NCBI RefSeq assembly: GCF_024636815.1
Contig: NZ_JAGXGF010000140.1
Coordinates: 1 to 35,284 of the forward strand
From: Marivirga sp.
GTDB taxonomy: Bacteria; Bacteroidota; Bacteroidia; Cytophagales; Cyclobacteriaceae
Reading direction: 5' to 3'
DNA: 35,284 bases
Shown: positions 14,602-23,234 of the stretch, one piece after another
How positions within the stretch are numbered: the first letter of the stretch is position 1
How the letters are laid out: each line of letters starts with the position of its first letter
Made by a program: the position numbers and the translations under genes
The notes under the pieces: generated by a model
What the model was told of the DNA's origin: nothing
The model's database searches: none
What the model saw: only the letters and a program-made list of their open reading frames with translations

Positions 14602-14886
14602 TTATATTGCTTGATTTATTAAGTGTTCAATAGATTTTATTTTATTCAAAACCGATTCGTCATTGCTTTGTAAGTCCTCTTCAACGCCAAATCTGTCAAC
14701 AATAGCATCAAAAGCTACCATTGAAAGTAAGTCCTGTTTATCATCAATTCCGAATTTTTCTCTATAAGATTTCAATCGTTCATTGATTAATTTTCCGGCT
14801 CTTCTTACTCTTTCTTCCTCCTCCGCTTTTACTGTCATGGGATATTCCCTATCAGCAATTTTAATCTTGATTGAAAGTTCTCTCAT
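14602..14886 (-). CDS. zapA: Cell division protein ZapA
   Basis: ZapA bundles FtsZ filaments at midcell. From the ATG at 14886 the product is 94 residues, starting MRELSIKIKIADREYPM, with the family pattern of an N-terminal small globular domain (KIKIADREYPMTVKAEEEERVR) and a C-terminal coiled coil. A longer frame opens at 14925 (107 residues), but it would overlap the upstream gene by 25 bases and adds residues not typical of ZapA, so I prefer 14886. It lies 14 bases after a coiled-coil gene and downstream of pheT, the common pheT-zapA arrangement. Confidence 0.85.
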   Translation of the reverse strand: MRELSIKIKIADREYPMTVKAEEEERVRRAGKLINERLKSYREKFGIDDKQDLLSMVAFDAIVDRFGVEEDLQSNDESVLNKIKSIEHLINQAI

Positions 14887-14900
14887 AAACCGGTTATTAT

Positions 14901-15197
14901 CTATCTTGTTAAGTGCAATATGCACTTATCAATCTCTTTAATGTAATCGTCAATTCTACCCTTCATTTCAGAAGCCTCTGCTTCACTCTTCCCAATACTT
15001 CCTACAATTTTACTAATTTTATCTTGATTTTGAAAGTCGTTAATTTTCTCGTCTTTTGATTTTAAAACAGCTTTTAATTCTTCATTTTCCGCTTTTAAGC
15101 TTTTCAATTCATTTTTAGCATTTTGATATTCATTCAAAAGCAATTGAACTTTTCGCTCTAGAGCACTTAATTCGTTATGTGTAGCTGCCTGATTCAT
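14901..15197 (-). CDS. Small coiled-coil protein between pheT and zapA
   Basis: A 98-residue acidic, almost wholly helical protein with heptad repeats (ALERKVQLLLNEYQNAKNEL, then SLKAENEELKAVLKSKDEK). No signal peptide or membrane segment. Its position directly upstream of zapA and its ZapB-like character (short antiparallel coiled coil) suggest a division-associated partner of ZapA, but sequence alone does not prove it. It starts 1 base after the pheT stop, so it is cotranscribed with pheT and zapA. Confidence 0.75.
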   Translation of the reverse strand: MNQAATHNELSALERKVQLLLNEYQNAKNELKSLKAENEELKAVLKSKDEKINDFQNQDKISKIVGSIGKSEAEASEMKGRIDDYIKEIDKCILHLTR

Positions 15198-15198
15198 T

Positions 15199-17616
15199 TT
15201 ATTTTCTGATTACTGCCCCAATTTCGTTTTCGAAAGCCTTCATCAGTTTGTCCATTGTTTTATCTATAATCTTATCTGTCAATGTCTTCGTTTTGTCTTG
15301 TAAGGTGAAAGATAAAGCATAAGCCTTTTTCCCTTTTTCTATTTTATCACCTTGATAAACATCAAAAACATCTATTTTACTTATTAAGTATTGCGCTTGT
15401 TTCAAGCTTATCTTTTTAATTTCATCATATGAAACCTTGTCGTCTATTACTAATGATAAATCCCTCTTCACTTCAGGGAATTTACTCACCGGCTCAAATT
15501 GGATGTTGATATTGACCATTTTCAATAAGGCCTCCCAATTGATATTAGCATAGAAGACATCTTGCTTCAAGCTACTCAATTTCAGGGCTTTTTTACTTAA
15601 TTTACCCAATTCAGCAACTACTTTTTGCTTGATTTTTAACTTCAAGCCATAGTCGAAGCAATCGTTATGAAATTCTTCATTTTCAACACTTTCCGCATTA
15701 AATTTATTGAAAATTTTTAGAACTGCCGAATAGAGATCATGAAATTTTACAGATTCATTTTTTCGAATCCAATTTTCAACTTCATTTTTCCCCGTCAGGT
15801 AAATACCAAGGCGCATTTGCTCCTTATATTTGGAATTAATTTTTTTATAAACTTTTCCAAATTCATAGAATTTTAGGTCTGTTTGTCTTCGATTTATGTT
15901 ATATGCCAACACATCCAAAGCTGTAAACATCAAATCCTGACGCATAACGCCCAAATCTTCGCTTAATTTATTCAGGATTTCAACATTCTCTTCAGAATTA
16001 AAACCATCTAACTGCTCACTGAATACCGATTTAGTTAATGAATTGGTCATGATTTCCTGAAAACCATTAGCAGTTAAGAGCAAACCGGCCTCTTTTCTCA
16101 TTTTCACTGGGTCAACCTCAGGGAAGCTTGCCATATAACTGCTCGAAAGCGTTTCCGGCAGATCAATATTGTTGAAACCGTAGATTCGGATAATTTCTTC
16201 AATTACATCTGCTTCTCGGGTAACATCCACTCGATAAGGAGGAACAATTGCTTTGAAACCTATTTCTGTTTTATCAGTGGTTTCAATATCCAATCTATTC
16301 AGAATAGTATGAATTTCTTCATGCTCTAATTTTTTCCCAATCAAGCGGTCGATGTTTTTGTATTTCATCAATACCTCTCGGTCTGGTATAGCTACAGGAT
16401 ATTCATCTTGAATTTCACTGCTAATTTGTCCCCCTGCCACTTCCTGAATTAATAATGCGGCTCTTTTCAGTGCGTAGACTGTGATGTTTGGGTCAGTGCC
16501 TCTTTCATATCGGAAAGAAGCATCCGTTTTTAATTGGTGATGCTGAGAAGTTTTTCTCACGCTATCAGCAGAAAAATAAGCTGATTCCAAAAAGACATTA
16601 ACGGTGTCATCTTTTACGCCTGAATCTTTACCACCAAAAACCCCTGCAATGCAAAGCGGATTAGAATCTCCATCACAAATCATTAAATCTTTAGAAGACA
16701 ATTTTCTTTCTTTCTCATCCAAAGTGATGAAAGTACTGCCTTCGGATAAATTTTTGATTTTTACAGTATTGCCTGAAATTTTACCTGCATTAAAAGCATG
16801 AAGTGGTTGGCCTAATTCGTGCATCACAAAATTAGTCACATCCACTACATTGTTGATGGGTTGTAAACCGATACTTTTCAAGGCATTTTGCAACCAATCA
16901 GGACTTGGTGCTACTTTAATTCCTGAGATACTTAGTCCGCTATAACGAGGGCAAGCTTCTTTATTTTCTACTTCAACCTTTATAGAAAGGTCTTGATTAT
17001 CTACCTTGAAATCTAGAATTGATGGAAACTTTACTTCTTCTCCAGTTACGGCTTTGATGTCTCTACCAGCACCAATATGTCCCATAGCATCAGCACGATT
17101 AGGTGTTAGGCCGATTTCATAGACAATGTCAGATTCAATATTGAAATATTCCGCAGCGGGAGTTCCATTTGCTTTATCGGTGTCCAATACCATAATGCCA
17201 TCATGACTTGTGCCCATTCCGATTTCGTCCTCGGCACAGATCATTCCCATGCTCACTTCACCACGGATTTTGGATTTCTTGATTTTGAAAGGCTCATCAG
17301 GATTAGGATAAAGTGTGGAATTGACGGTTGCCACTACCACTTTTTGTCCAACAGCAACATTTGGCGCTCCACATACAATTTGCACAGGCTCTTTTTCGCC
17401 TATATCTACTGTAGTAATGCTTAAATTATCTGCATTAGGATGTTTTTCGCAAGTTTTGACTTCACCTATTACCAAACCTTTTAATCCACCAGGTACGGTC
17501 TCAATTTCTTCCATTCCTTCCACTTCCAATCCTGTGTTGGTCAATATTTCTGAAAGTTCCTCAGAAGATTGCGTAATATTTATATAATTCTTTAACCAGT
17601 TTAAAGCTATCTTCAT
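15199..17616 (-). CDS. pheT: Phenylalanyl-tRNA synthetase beta subunit
   Basis: PheT forms the alpha2-beta2 enzyme with PheS that charges tRNA-Phe. The 805 residues show the N-terminal EMAP/tRNA-binding OB domain (about 40-150, with GLKGLVIGEVKTCEKHPNAD), the B3/B4 editing domain, the B5 domain, a catalytic-like core and the C-terminal FDX-ACB anticodon-binding domain (FPEVKRDLSLVIDDKVSYDE near 710-730, then KAYALSFTLQDKTKTLTD). Length is standard. pheS is not adjacent. It heads the block pheT, coiled-coil gene, zapA on the minus strand. Confidence 0.97.
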   Translation of the reverse strand: MKIALNWLKNYINITQSSEELSEILTNTGLEVEGMEEIETVPGGLKGLVIGEVKTCEKHPNADNLSITTVDIGEKEPVQIVCGAPNVAVGQKVVVATVNSTLYPNPDEPFKIKKSKIRGEVSMGMICAEDEIGMGTSHDGIMVLDTDKANGTPAAEYFNIESDIVYEIGLTPNRADAMGHIGAGRDIKAVTGEEVKFPSILDFKVDNQDLSIKVEVENKEACPRYSGLSISGIKVAPSPDWLQNALKSIGLQPINNVVDVTNFVMHELGQPLHAFNAGKISGNTVKIKNLSEGSTFITLDEKERKLSSKDLMICDGDSNPLCIAGVFGGKDSGVKDDTVNVFLESAYFSADSVRKTSQHHQLKTDASFRYERGTDPNITVYALKRAALLIQEVAGGQISSEIQDEYPVAIPDREVLMKYKNIDRLIGKKLEHEEIHTILNRLDIETTDKTEIGFKAIVPPYRVDVTREADVIEEIIRIYGFNNIDLPETLSSSYMASFPEVDPVKMRKEAGLLLTANGFQEIMTNSLTKSVFSEQLDGFNSEENVEILNKLSEDLGVMRQDLMFTALDVLAYNINRRQTDLKFYEFGKVYKKINSKYKEQMRLGIYLTGKNEVENWIRKNESVKFHDLYSAVLKIFNKFNAESVENEEFHNDCFDYGLKLKIKQKVVAELGKLSKKALKLSSLKQDVFYANINWEALLKMVNINIQFEPVSKFPEVKRDLSLVIDDKVSYDEIKKISLKQAQYLISKIDVFDVYQGDKIEKGKKAYALSFTLQDKTKTLTDKIIDKTMDKLMKAFENEIGAVIRK

Positions 17617-17726
17617 TTCTGTATTTTTATACTTCTCTATTAATAAATATGGAATCTATTAGAGTCCATTTTATTTTTCAAAAACAAAATTAAAGAAATG
17701 ATTGATAAGGAGAATGATTAATTACG

Positions 17727-17743
17727 CTTATTCGTAATTTTTC
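17727..17743. repeat. 17-bp direct repeat, copy 1
   Basis: CTTATTCGTAATTTTTC is identical to 18007-18023, 280 bases away. The second copy covers the stop and last codons (KNYE-stop) of the DUF1684 gene; this one lies in non-coding DNA and repeats the same coding tail. Confidence 0.8.
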
Positions 17744-17768
17744 CTGTTTTATTTATCCCAATCTATGG

Positions 17769-17955
17769 GACACCCCCCTTCGCCCCCCTCAAGGGGGGCG
17801 CACTGAATTTATATTGACTTTTTTATTTGATTTAGCATCACTTCCCCAAAAAATTATGCTTGATACTTGACAAAAAGTGATGAAATTTATTATTTCCTAC
17901 TGAAATAAATCTGTGAGATTGTCCCCTTGAGGCTTTAGGGGTGTCGGTTGGAAAC
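17769..17955. repeat. REP-like inverted pair
   Basis: At 17769-17800 GACACCCC is followed by a perfect hairpin, CGCCCCCC-TCAA-GGGGGGCG (17781-17800). At 17919-17946, in the reverse sense, GACACCCC is followed by CCTCAAGGGGAC. The two units face each other about 150 bases apart, like a BIME or a MITE with inverted ends. The 17-bp direct repeats at 17727 and 18007 flank the whole. Confidence 0.6.
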
Positions 17956-18006
17956 ATGAGATACTGTTGTAATAGTAAGTAAAATAGAAAAGACTGACTA
18001 TTCGCC

Positions 18007-18023
18007 CTTATTCGTAATTTTTC
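18007..18023. repeat. 17-bp direct repeat, copy 2
   Basis: Second copy of CTTATTCGTAATTTTTC, covering the end of the DUF1684 gene. See 17727-17743. Confidence 0.8.
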
Positions 18024-18625
18024 TCTCCAGCATTAATCGGAATAGAGATATTATTCTCTGGTGGAGGCACCGGACAACTATAACCATCAGTATATGCACA
18101 ATATGGATTGTAGGCTTTGTTGAAGTCCAAAACAACTTGTTTTTGCCCTTTTTTGAAGTCAACTTCTAAATATCTACCAGCCCCATAAGTAGTAATAGCA
18201 GATGTTTCATCATAAAAAGGAAGGAAGAAATGTCCGTCCATTGCAGATTGCAAAAGTGTTAAATCTTCATGAGAACCTACGATATCAAAATGCAAAATAG
18301 CAACTGCTTGAAAAGTTTTAATTTTATCATCACTGGTTTGTAGCTCATAGACTTTGCCATCTTGAATAGGTTCAACAGAAGCTTTAACTTTAAAGCTTTC
18401 ATCTAAATCGAAATAATTTAAGCCCTTGAAAGTTACATTTTGTTCCACAAATGGAGATTTTTCATCATTTCGCATGAAACTGTCCTTTTCATGGCGGAAA
18501 GCTTTCATTTCCTCAATGTATGTGCTTTCCATTTCAGGACTTTCATCCGTATTGAATAAACTAAAAACAGCAATCAAAATGACTGCTGCTATTACGATAT
18601 AAGTTAAAACTTTGGTAGGCTTCAT
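18008..18625 (-). CDS. DUF1684 domain protein, membrane-anchored
   Basis: A 205-residue protein with an N-terminal hydrophobic segment (VLTYIVIAAVILIAVFSLF, about 5-23) that can serve as anchor or uncleaved signal, followed by a DUF1684 domain. The family's late motifs are clear: GRYLEVDFKKGQ, LDFNKAYNPYCAY, YSCPVPPPENN and IPINAGEK. The conserved NPYCAY and SCPxPPxEN point to metal or ligand binding, but no function is established. It ends the minus-strand block rseP-DUF1684, with 7 bases between them. Its last 17 bases are duplicated 280 bases downstream. Confidence 0.9.
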   Translation of the reverse strand: MKPTKVLTYIVIAAVILIAVFSLFNTDESPEMESTYIEEMKAFRHEKDSFMRNDEKSPFVEQNVTFKGLNYFDLDESFKVKASVEPIQDGKVYELQTSDDKIKTFQAVAILHFDIVGSHEDLTLLQSAMDGHFFLPFYDETSAITTYGAGRYLEVDFKKGQKQVVLDFNKAYNPYCAYTDGYSCPVPPPENNISIPINAGEKNYE

Positions 18626-18632
18626 TGTTTTA

Positions 18633-19952
18633 TTAGAAGATTACTTTCCAGATGTCATTAAATATAGCAAATGCCATCAAACTAAGTAATAAAACCATAC
18701 CTACTTTTTGAGCATTTTCAAGGAACTTATCAGATGGTTTTCTTCCAGAGATGATTTCATAGCTTAAAAATACTACATGACCACCATCCAATGCAGGAAT
18801 CGGCAAGAAGTTCATAAAAGCCAATACCATAGAAAGAAGCCCTGTAATTCCCCAGAATTTCTGCCAAACCCATTCCCCTCCAAAAATCTGTGCAATTCCT
18901 ATAGGTCCTGATAATGATTCGGAAGCGGATACTTCACCTCTAAAGATTTTACCAAATCCCTTGATATTTAACCAAATAACGTTGAAAGCTTTTTTAGTTC
19001 CACTTGGGATTGACTCGGCAAAACTGAATTCTTCATGCTCTAACTCTACATCCATTTTAGGCATAAATCCTAAAAGACCATCATCTCCAACTTTAGCTTG
19101 AAGATTCTCAATCTTTTCATTTCTTTTTACGGTCAAGCGAATTTCTTCACCTTTATTTTCTTCAAGCTTCTCTTTAAAGAATTGAAAATATTTTACATCA
19201 TCTCCATTTACTGCAATGATTTTATCGCCCGGCATCAAGCCAGCCATATCTGCGTTACTTTGTGGCTGTATATTGTCAACCTGAAATTTATATAAAGGAG
19301 ATATAAAAGCAACTCTTTGATTGTCCTCAGAGATTCTTTCAATCATATCATTCGGAATAGGAATAACGATTTCCTCACCATCTCTTAAAACAGTATAATA
19401 GCTATCAGATTCCAATAGAACATCAGAGCTGGTTAAGTCACTTACTTTCTCGTAATCCTTACCATTAACATTGAGTATAATATCACCTGTTTGTAAGCCG
19501 ATTTCTTTAGCTGGTTCGTGAGCATAAATACCGTTTTCAGTGATATTATCTTTGGATTCGTAAGTTTCACCGTATCCATATTGAAGAAATATGAAAATGA
19601 TAATACCTGTAATGACGTTTACGATAATTCCACCCATCATCACAATCAATCTTTGCCAAGCTGGTTTTGCCCGAAATTCGTAAGGCTCTGGTTCTTTATC
19701 CATATTTTTAGTGTCCAAGGATTCATCAATCATCCCTGAAATTTTCACAAACCCACCTAAAGGAATGGCGCTTAGTGCGTATTCTGTTTCACCGTATTTG
19801 AAACTAAAAATTTTAGGAGGGAATCCAATTGAAAATTGTTCCACTCTCATACCAAAAGCTTTGGCTGCCAAAAGGTGGCCAAACTCGTGCAATCCTACCA
19901 AAATAGATAAGCCCAATATTAATTGGGCGATCATAATAACTGTTTCCATCAA
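18633..19952 (-). CDS. rseP: RIP metalloprotease RseP (site-2 protease)
   Basis: RseP cleaves membrane-embedded anti-sigma factors and signal-peptide remnants within the inner membrane. The 439 residues show the zinc motif HEFGH (22-26) in the first membrane segment, the FxxGFPP-like amphipathic stretch SIGFPPKIFSF, two PDZ domains (about 130-205 and 215-300) and the third-segment motif LPIPALDGGH (383-392), where Asp is the third zinc ligand. All catalytic residues are present. The start ATG lies within the dxr stop (4-base overlap), so it is translated in the dxr-rseP operon. Confidence 0.96.
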   Translation of the reverse strand: MMETVIMIAQLILGLSILVGLHEFGHLLAAKAFGMRVEQFSIGFPPKIFSFKYGETEYALSAIPLGGFVKISGMIDESLDTKNMDKEPEPYEFRAKPAWQRLIVMMGGIIVNVITGIIIFIFLQYGYGETYESKDNITENGIYAHEPAKEIGLQTGDIILNVNGKDYEKVSDLTSSDVLLESDSYYTVLRDGEEIVIPIPNDMIERISEDNQRVAFISPLYKFQVDNIQPQSNADMAGLMPGDKIIAVNGDDVKYFQFFKEKLEENKGEEIRLTVKRNEKIENLQAKVGDDGLLGFMPKMDVELEHEEFSFAESIPSGTKKAFNVIWLNIKGFGKIFRGEVSASESLSGPIGIAQIFGGEWVWQKFWGITGLLSMVLAFMNFLPIPALDGGHVVFLSYEIISGRKPSDKFLENAQKVGMVLLLSLMAFAIFNDIWKVIF

Positions 19953-21106
19953 TTTATTAACTCTAAAGCTTTAATTCTAGTTTCTTTATCTGTTGAAATA
20001 TAATCTTCCAAACTTGGGGTTTTAACAAAATGTACTTTATCTAAGCAATTTTCGATTACTTCCGACATGCCTAAAAAGGAAATTTTGTCTTCAAGAAAAG
20101 CCGAAACTACTATTTCGTTTGCTGCATTCAAAATACATGCCGCATTTCCTTCTCTACCAAGAGCATGAAATGCTAAGGCTAAATTACGGAATGTATCGCT
20201 ATCGGGTTGTTCAAATGTCAGCTGTGGATAGTCCATAAAATTGAACCTTGGAAAATCAGCTTTCAAACGGTCAGGATAGCTTAATGCAAACATAATCGGC
20301 ACTCTCATATCAGGAAGCCCCATTTGTGCTTTAATGGAGCTATCTTCAAACTGCACCATACTGTGAATAATGGATTGAGGGTGAACTACTACGTCAACCT
20401 GGTCTTCTCTAAGATTAAACAACCATTTGGCTTCAATTACTTCTAAGCCTTTGTTCATTAAACTGGCAGAATCAATAGTGATTTTAGCCCCCATATCCCA
20501 GTTGGGATGTTTTAATGCTTGCTCTTTTTTAACGGATTCTAAAAATTTTCTATTTCTTCCTCTGAAAGGACCTCCAGATGCGGTTAATATTATTTTTTCA
20601 ATCGGATTATGAAATTCTCCTACTAAGCACTGAAAAATAGCCGAATGTTCAGAATCCACAGGATAAATGTTCACTCCTTTTTCCTCAGCTAATGCAGTGA
20701 TTAATTCTCCTGCTACCACTAAGGTTTCTTTATTCGCCAAAGCAATATGTTTGCCTGCTTCTATGGCTTTTATGGTTGGTAATAAGCCTGCATATCCAAC
20801 TAATGCAGTCAATACTACATCGATGGTATCCATTTGCACTACACTAGCTAAGGAGTTTTCACCTGAATAGACTTTAATCCCTAAAGGGTCTAGTACATTG
20901 AACACTTTATCATATAAAACCTCATTGCCAATTACTACTGCATTGGGTCTGAATTCAATAGATTGCTGTATAAGTAAATCTACATTGTTTTGTGCTGTTA
21001 GTACTTCAACTTGAAAATTTTCAGGATGTGATTTGATAACCTCTAAGGCCTGAGTTCCAATGGAACCTGTAGAGCCTAGGATGGCTATCGATTTTATATT
21101 AGACAT
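19949..21106 (-). CDS. dxr: 1-deoxy-D-xylulose 5-phosphate reductoisomerase
   Basis: Dxr converts DXP to 2-C-methyl-D-erythritol 4-phosphate with NADPH, the first committed step of the non-mevalonate isoprenoid pathway. The 385 residues carry the NADPH-binding GSTGSIG (11-17), ANKETLVVAG, TASGGPFRG, HPNWDMGAKITIDSASLMNK (the metal and substrate region) and NAANEIVVSAFL. Length is normal. The stop overlaps rseP by 4 bases, a pairing also known in other bacteria where both serve envelope growth. Confidence 0.97.
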   Translation of the reverse strand: MSNIKSIAILGSTGSIGTQALEVIKSHPENFQVEVLTAQNNVDLLIQQSIEFRPNAVVIGNEVLYDKVFNVLDPLGIKVYSGENSLASVVQMDTIDVVLTALVGYAGLLPTIKAIEAGKHIALANKETLVVAGELITALAEEKGVNIYPVDSEHSAIFQCLVGEFHNPIEKIILTASGGPFRGRNRKFLESVKKEQALKHPNWDMGAKITIDSASLMNKGLEVIEAKWLFNLREDQVDVVVHPQSIIHSMVQFEDSSIKAQMGLPDMRVPIMFALSYPDRLKADFPRFNFMDYPQLTFEQPDSDTFRNLALAFHALGREGNAACILNAANEIVVSAFLEDKISFLGMSEVIENCLDKVHFVKTPSLEDYISTDKETRIKALELIN

Positions 21107-21129
21107 AAGTCAATGTGTAAAATTTAATT

Positions 21130-22626
21130 TTAATGCATGTATTGTTCCATAGCCTCAGCTATTTTTCTGTCATTCGAAAGGCGAGGTACTTTATTTTGCC
21201 CTCCTAATTTGCCTTCTGACCGCATATAGTTTATAAAAGAGGCTTTTTTGAGTGTTCTTATTTTTAAAATTTTTAATATGCTTCCAGTAATTAGGTCGTC
21301 ATAATAACTATTTCGTTTTCTTAAGTTCATATCCAATTCCTTAGAAAATGCTTCTAAATCAATAGGAGGGTTGTCGAATTCCACAAACCATTCGTGATGT
21401 GGCAGCCCTTCTTTTGGAGTTACTTGAGGCGCAACTGTGAATTCAGTAATTTTTACATTTTCAAATTTCTCTAGAGTTGCTTTCATGGCGGTTTCCACTT
21501 CTTCACCGATTACATGCTCTCCAAAAGCAGAAATAAAATGCTTTATTCTACCTGAAACTATCACTCTGTAAGGATTAGTAGAAACGAATTTTACCGTGTC
21601 TCCAATTGAGTATCCCCACAACCCAGCATTACTATTGATGATTAATGCATAGTTTTTATCCATTTCCACTTGATCAATCATTAATCGAGTCGGGTTTTCA
21701 TCGAAATATTCTTCAGCAGGTATAAACTCAAAAAATATCCCACTGTTTAGTAAAAGCAACAAACCATCTTCCTTCTGAGTATCTTGATATGCTATAAAGC
21801 CTTCAGATGCCGGATATGTTTCGATTGAATCTACTTTTTTGCCAATGCTTTCGAATAATTTGTTTTTGTAAGGCTCAAAATTCACTCCTCCATAAACAAA
21901 CATTTCGAAATTCGGGAAGATGTCTTTAATAGGTTTGTTGACTCTAGCCTGAATTCTGTCAAAATACATTTGCACCCAAGGCGGAATTCCTGAAATCAGG
22001 CTCATATCCTGATCTATCGTTTCGTCTATTATGCGCTCCAGTTTTTCTTCCCATTCTTCTATGCAATTAGTTTCAAAAGAAGGAAGTTGATTGGTTCGTA
22101 AATAATTAGGAACATGATGATTCACAATTCCGGATAAACGACCTGTATTAATGCCTGCTTTTTGCTCTAAAGTAGGAGCACCAGATAAGAAAATTAGTTT
22201 TCCATCCAGAAATTGAGATTTACCTGTTTCATGAACGTAGCTTAATAATGCATTTTTGGCACTATTAATATGGTTAGGAATGGAGTCTTTGGTGATGGGG
22301 ATATATTTGGTTCCTGATGTAGTGCCACTTGTTTTAGCGAAATAAGCTGGTTTACCTGGCCATAGCACATCATCTTCACCTTGCAATATTTTATCTACAT
22401 ATGGCTTTAAAGCTTCATAATCCCGAATCGGGACTTGCCTTTGAAAATCTTCATAGGTTTGAATGTTTTCAAATCCATGGTCTTTCCCGAAAGCAGTGTT
22501 TTTTGCTTTATGGATGATGTTCTTAAAAATCTTGACTTGGGACAGAGCCGGTTGGGCCGCCCATTTTTTTTGTTGGTTGACTACAATAGCCGCCAAAGGT
22601 TTACTTAGTACTGCACGTATTCCCAT
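21130..22626 (-). CDS. GH3-family adenylate-forming protein
   Basis: A 498-residue GH3 auxin-responsive promoter family protein. These are ANL-type adenylating enzymes; plant members conjugate amino acids to auxin or jasmonate, but bacterial members are uncharacterised. The ATP P-loop TSGTTSGTKYIPIT (99-112) is clear, and later motifs YPASEGFIAYQ and YSIGDTVKFVSTNPYRVIVSGR, ending GEHVIGEE, fit the family. The end KLGGQNKVPRLSNDR is also typical. No signal peptide. It is upstream of dxr with a 24-base gap and may share its transcript. Substrate unknown. Confidence 0.92.
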   Translation of the reverse strand: MGIRAVLSKPLAAIVVNQQKKWAAQPALSQVKIFKNIIHKAKNTAFGKDHGFENIQTYEDFQRQVPIRDYEALKPYVDKILQGEDDVLWPGKPAYFAKTSGTTSGTKYIPITKDSIPNHINSAKNALLSYVHETGKSQFLDGKLIFLSGAPTLEQKAGINTGRLSGIVNHHVPNYLRTNQLPSFETNCIEEWEEKLERIIDETIDQDMSLISGIPPWVQMYFDRIQARVNKPIKDIFPNFEMFVYGGVNFEPYKNKLFESIGKKVDSIETYPASEGFIAYQDTQKEDGLLLLLNSGIFFEFIPAEEYFDENPTRLMIDQVEMDKNYALIINSNAGLWGYSIGDTVKFVSTNPYRVIVSGRIKHFISAFGEHVIGEEVETAMKATLEKFENVKITEFTVAPQVTPKEGLPHHEWFVEFDNPPIDLEAFSKELDMNLRKRNSYYDDLITGSILKILKIRTLKKASFINYMRSEGKLGGQNKVPRLSNDRKIAEAMEQYMH

Positions 22627-22713
22627 ATGTACAAAATTAAGAAAATTATTAGGAACCCTTTTTGATTATGAAGGCTTTTATATAATAATTGTAATTATTA
22701 ATGTTTGCTTATT

Positions 22714-22878
22714 ATGGAAACTACAATAAACTCAGACTTCTTAAGCTTGTCGGAACCAGACGAAAAGAAAGTTTTGGATTTGATAGATCAGCTAAAAGCA
22801 GAGCAGGGGAATAAAGGGAAAATCCACATGAAAGATAATTTTGATGATCCGATTGAAGCATTTAAGGATTATTTGTAG
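22714..22878 (+). CDS. DUF2281-type small antitoxin-like protein (54 aa)
   Basis: A short gene, ATG at 22714 to TAG at 22878, reading METTINSDFLSLSEPDEKKV at its start and GKIHMKDNFDDPIEAFKDYL at its end. The end matches the DUF2281 pattern (G-I-x-M-x-x-x-F-D-x-P-L-x-x-F-x-x-Y), a family of VapB-like antitoxins usually paired with a PIN-domain toxin. No toxin gene follows: the next 350 bases hold no such frame. So it is an orphan or the toxin was lost. It is divergent from the GH3 gene across an 87-bp gap. Confidence 0.75.
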   Translation: METTINSDFLSLSEPDEKKVLDLIDQLKAEQGNKGKIHMKDNFDDPIEAFKDYL

Positions 22879-23097
22879 AATTATTTTTCTCATATAATTT
22901 AATGTACAGCCTTTCCTTAAGTTCCAGAGGAACGACCATACGGTAATCTCAAAAAACATACTAAATCTAAAGTTCCGTAGGAACGACCTTATTATTCAAT
23001 ATGTTTGCTTCTATCCACCTAAGGAAGTAACAAACAGACCTGTACTGTTTATCAATAAATTAGAATAACCTTATTATTATATCTCAGCCTTATTACG
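22879..23097. repeat. Intergenic region with two GTTCC/GGAAC repeats
   Basis: AAGTTCCAGAGGAACGACC (22919-22937) and AAGTTCCGTAGGAACGACC (22970-22988) differ at two bases in the loop and keep the GTTCC-GGAAC palindrome. They are 51 bases apart and look like a dispersed Bacteroidota intergenic repeat. No gene is seen here. Confidence 0.65.
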
Positions 23098-23105
23098 TAC
23101 TTTTG
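23098..23105 (+). promoter_or_regulatory. lepA promoter -7 element and long leader
   Basis: TACTTTTG matches TAnnTTTG exactly. It implies a leader of about 120 nt before lepA. That leader holds two short open frames: 23116-23151 (MKMNGPRPIYY) and 23166-23210 (MIPVVQDRFKLSAN). Whether they are translated is unknown. No clear -33 is seen. Confidence 0.55.
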
Positions 23106-23234
23106 CACTTCGATTATGAAGATGAACGGTCCACGGCCGATTTATTATTGAGGTCAAGTAGAGCAATGATCCCGGTAGTTCAGGACAGGTTTAAATTATC
23201 TGCCAATTAAGAATAATTGAGCAAAGTTATATAG

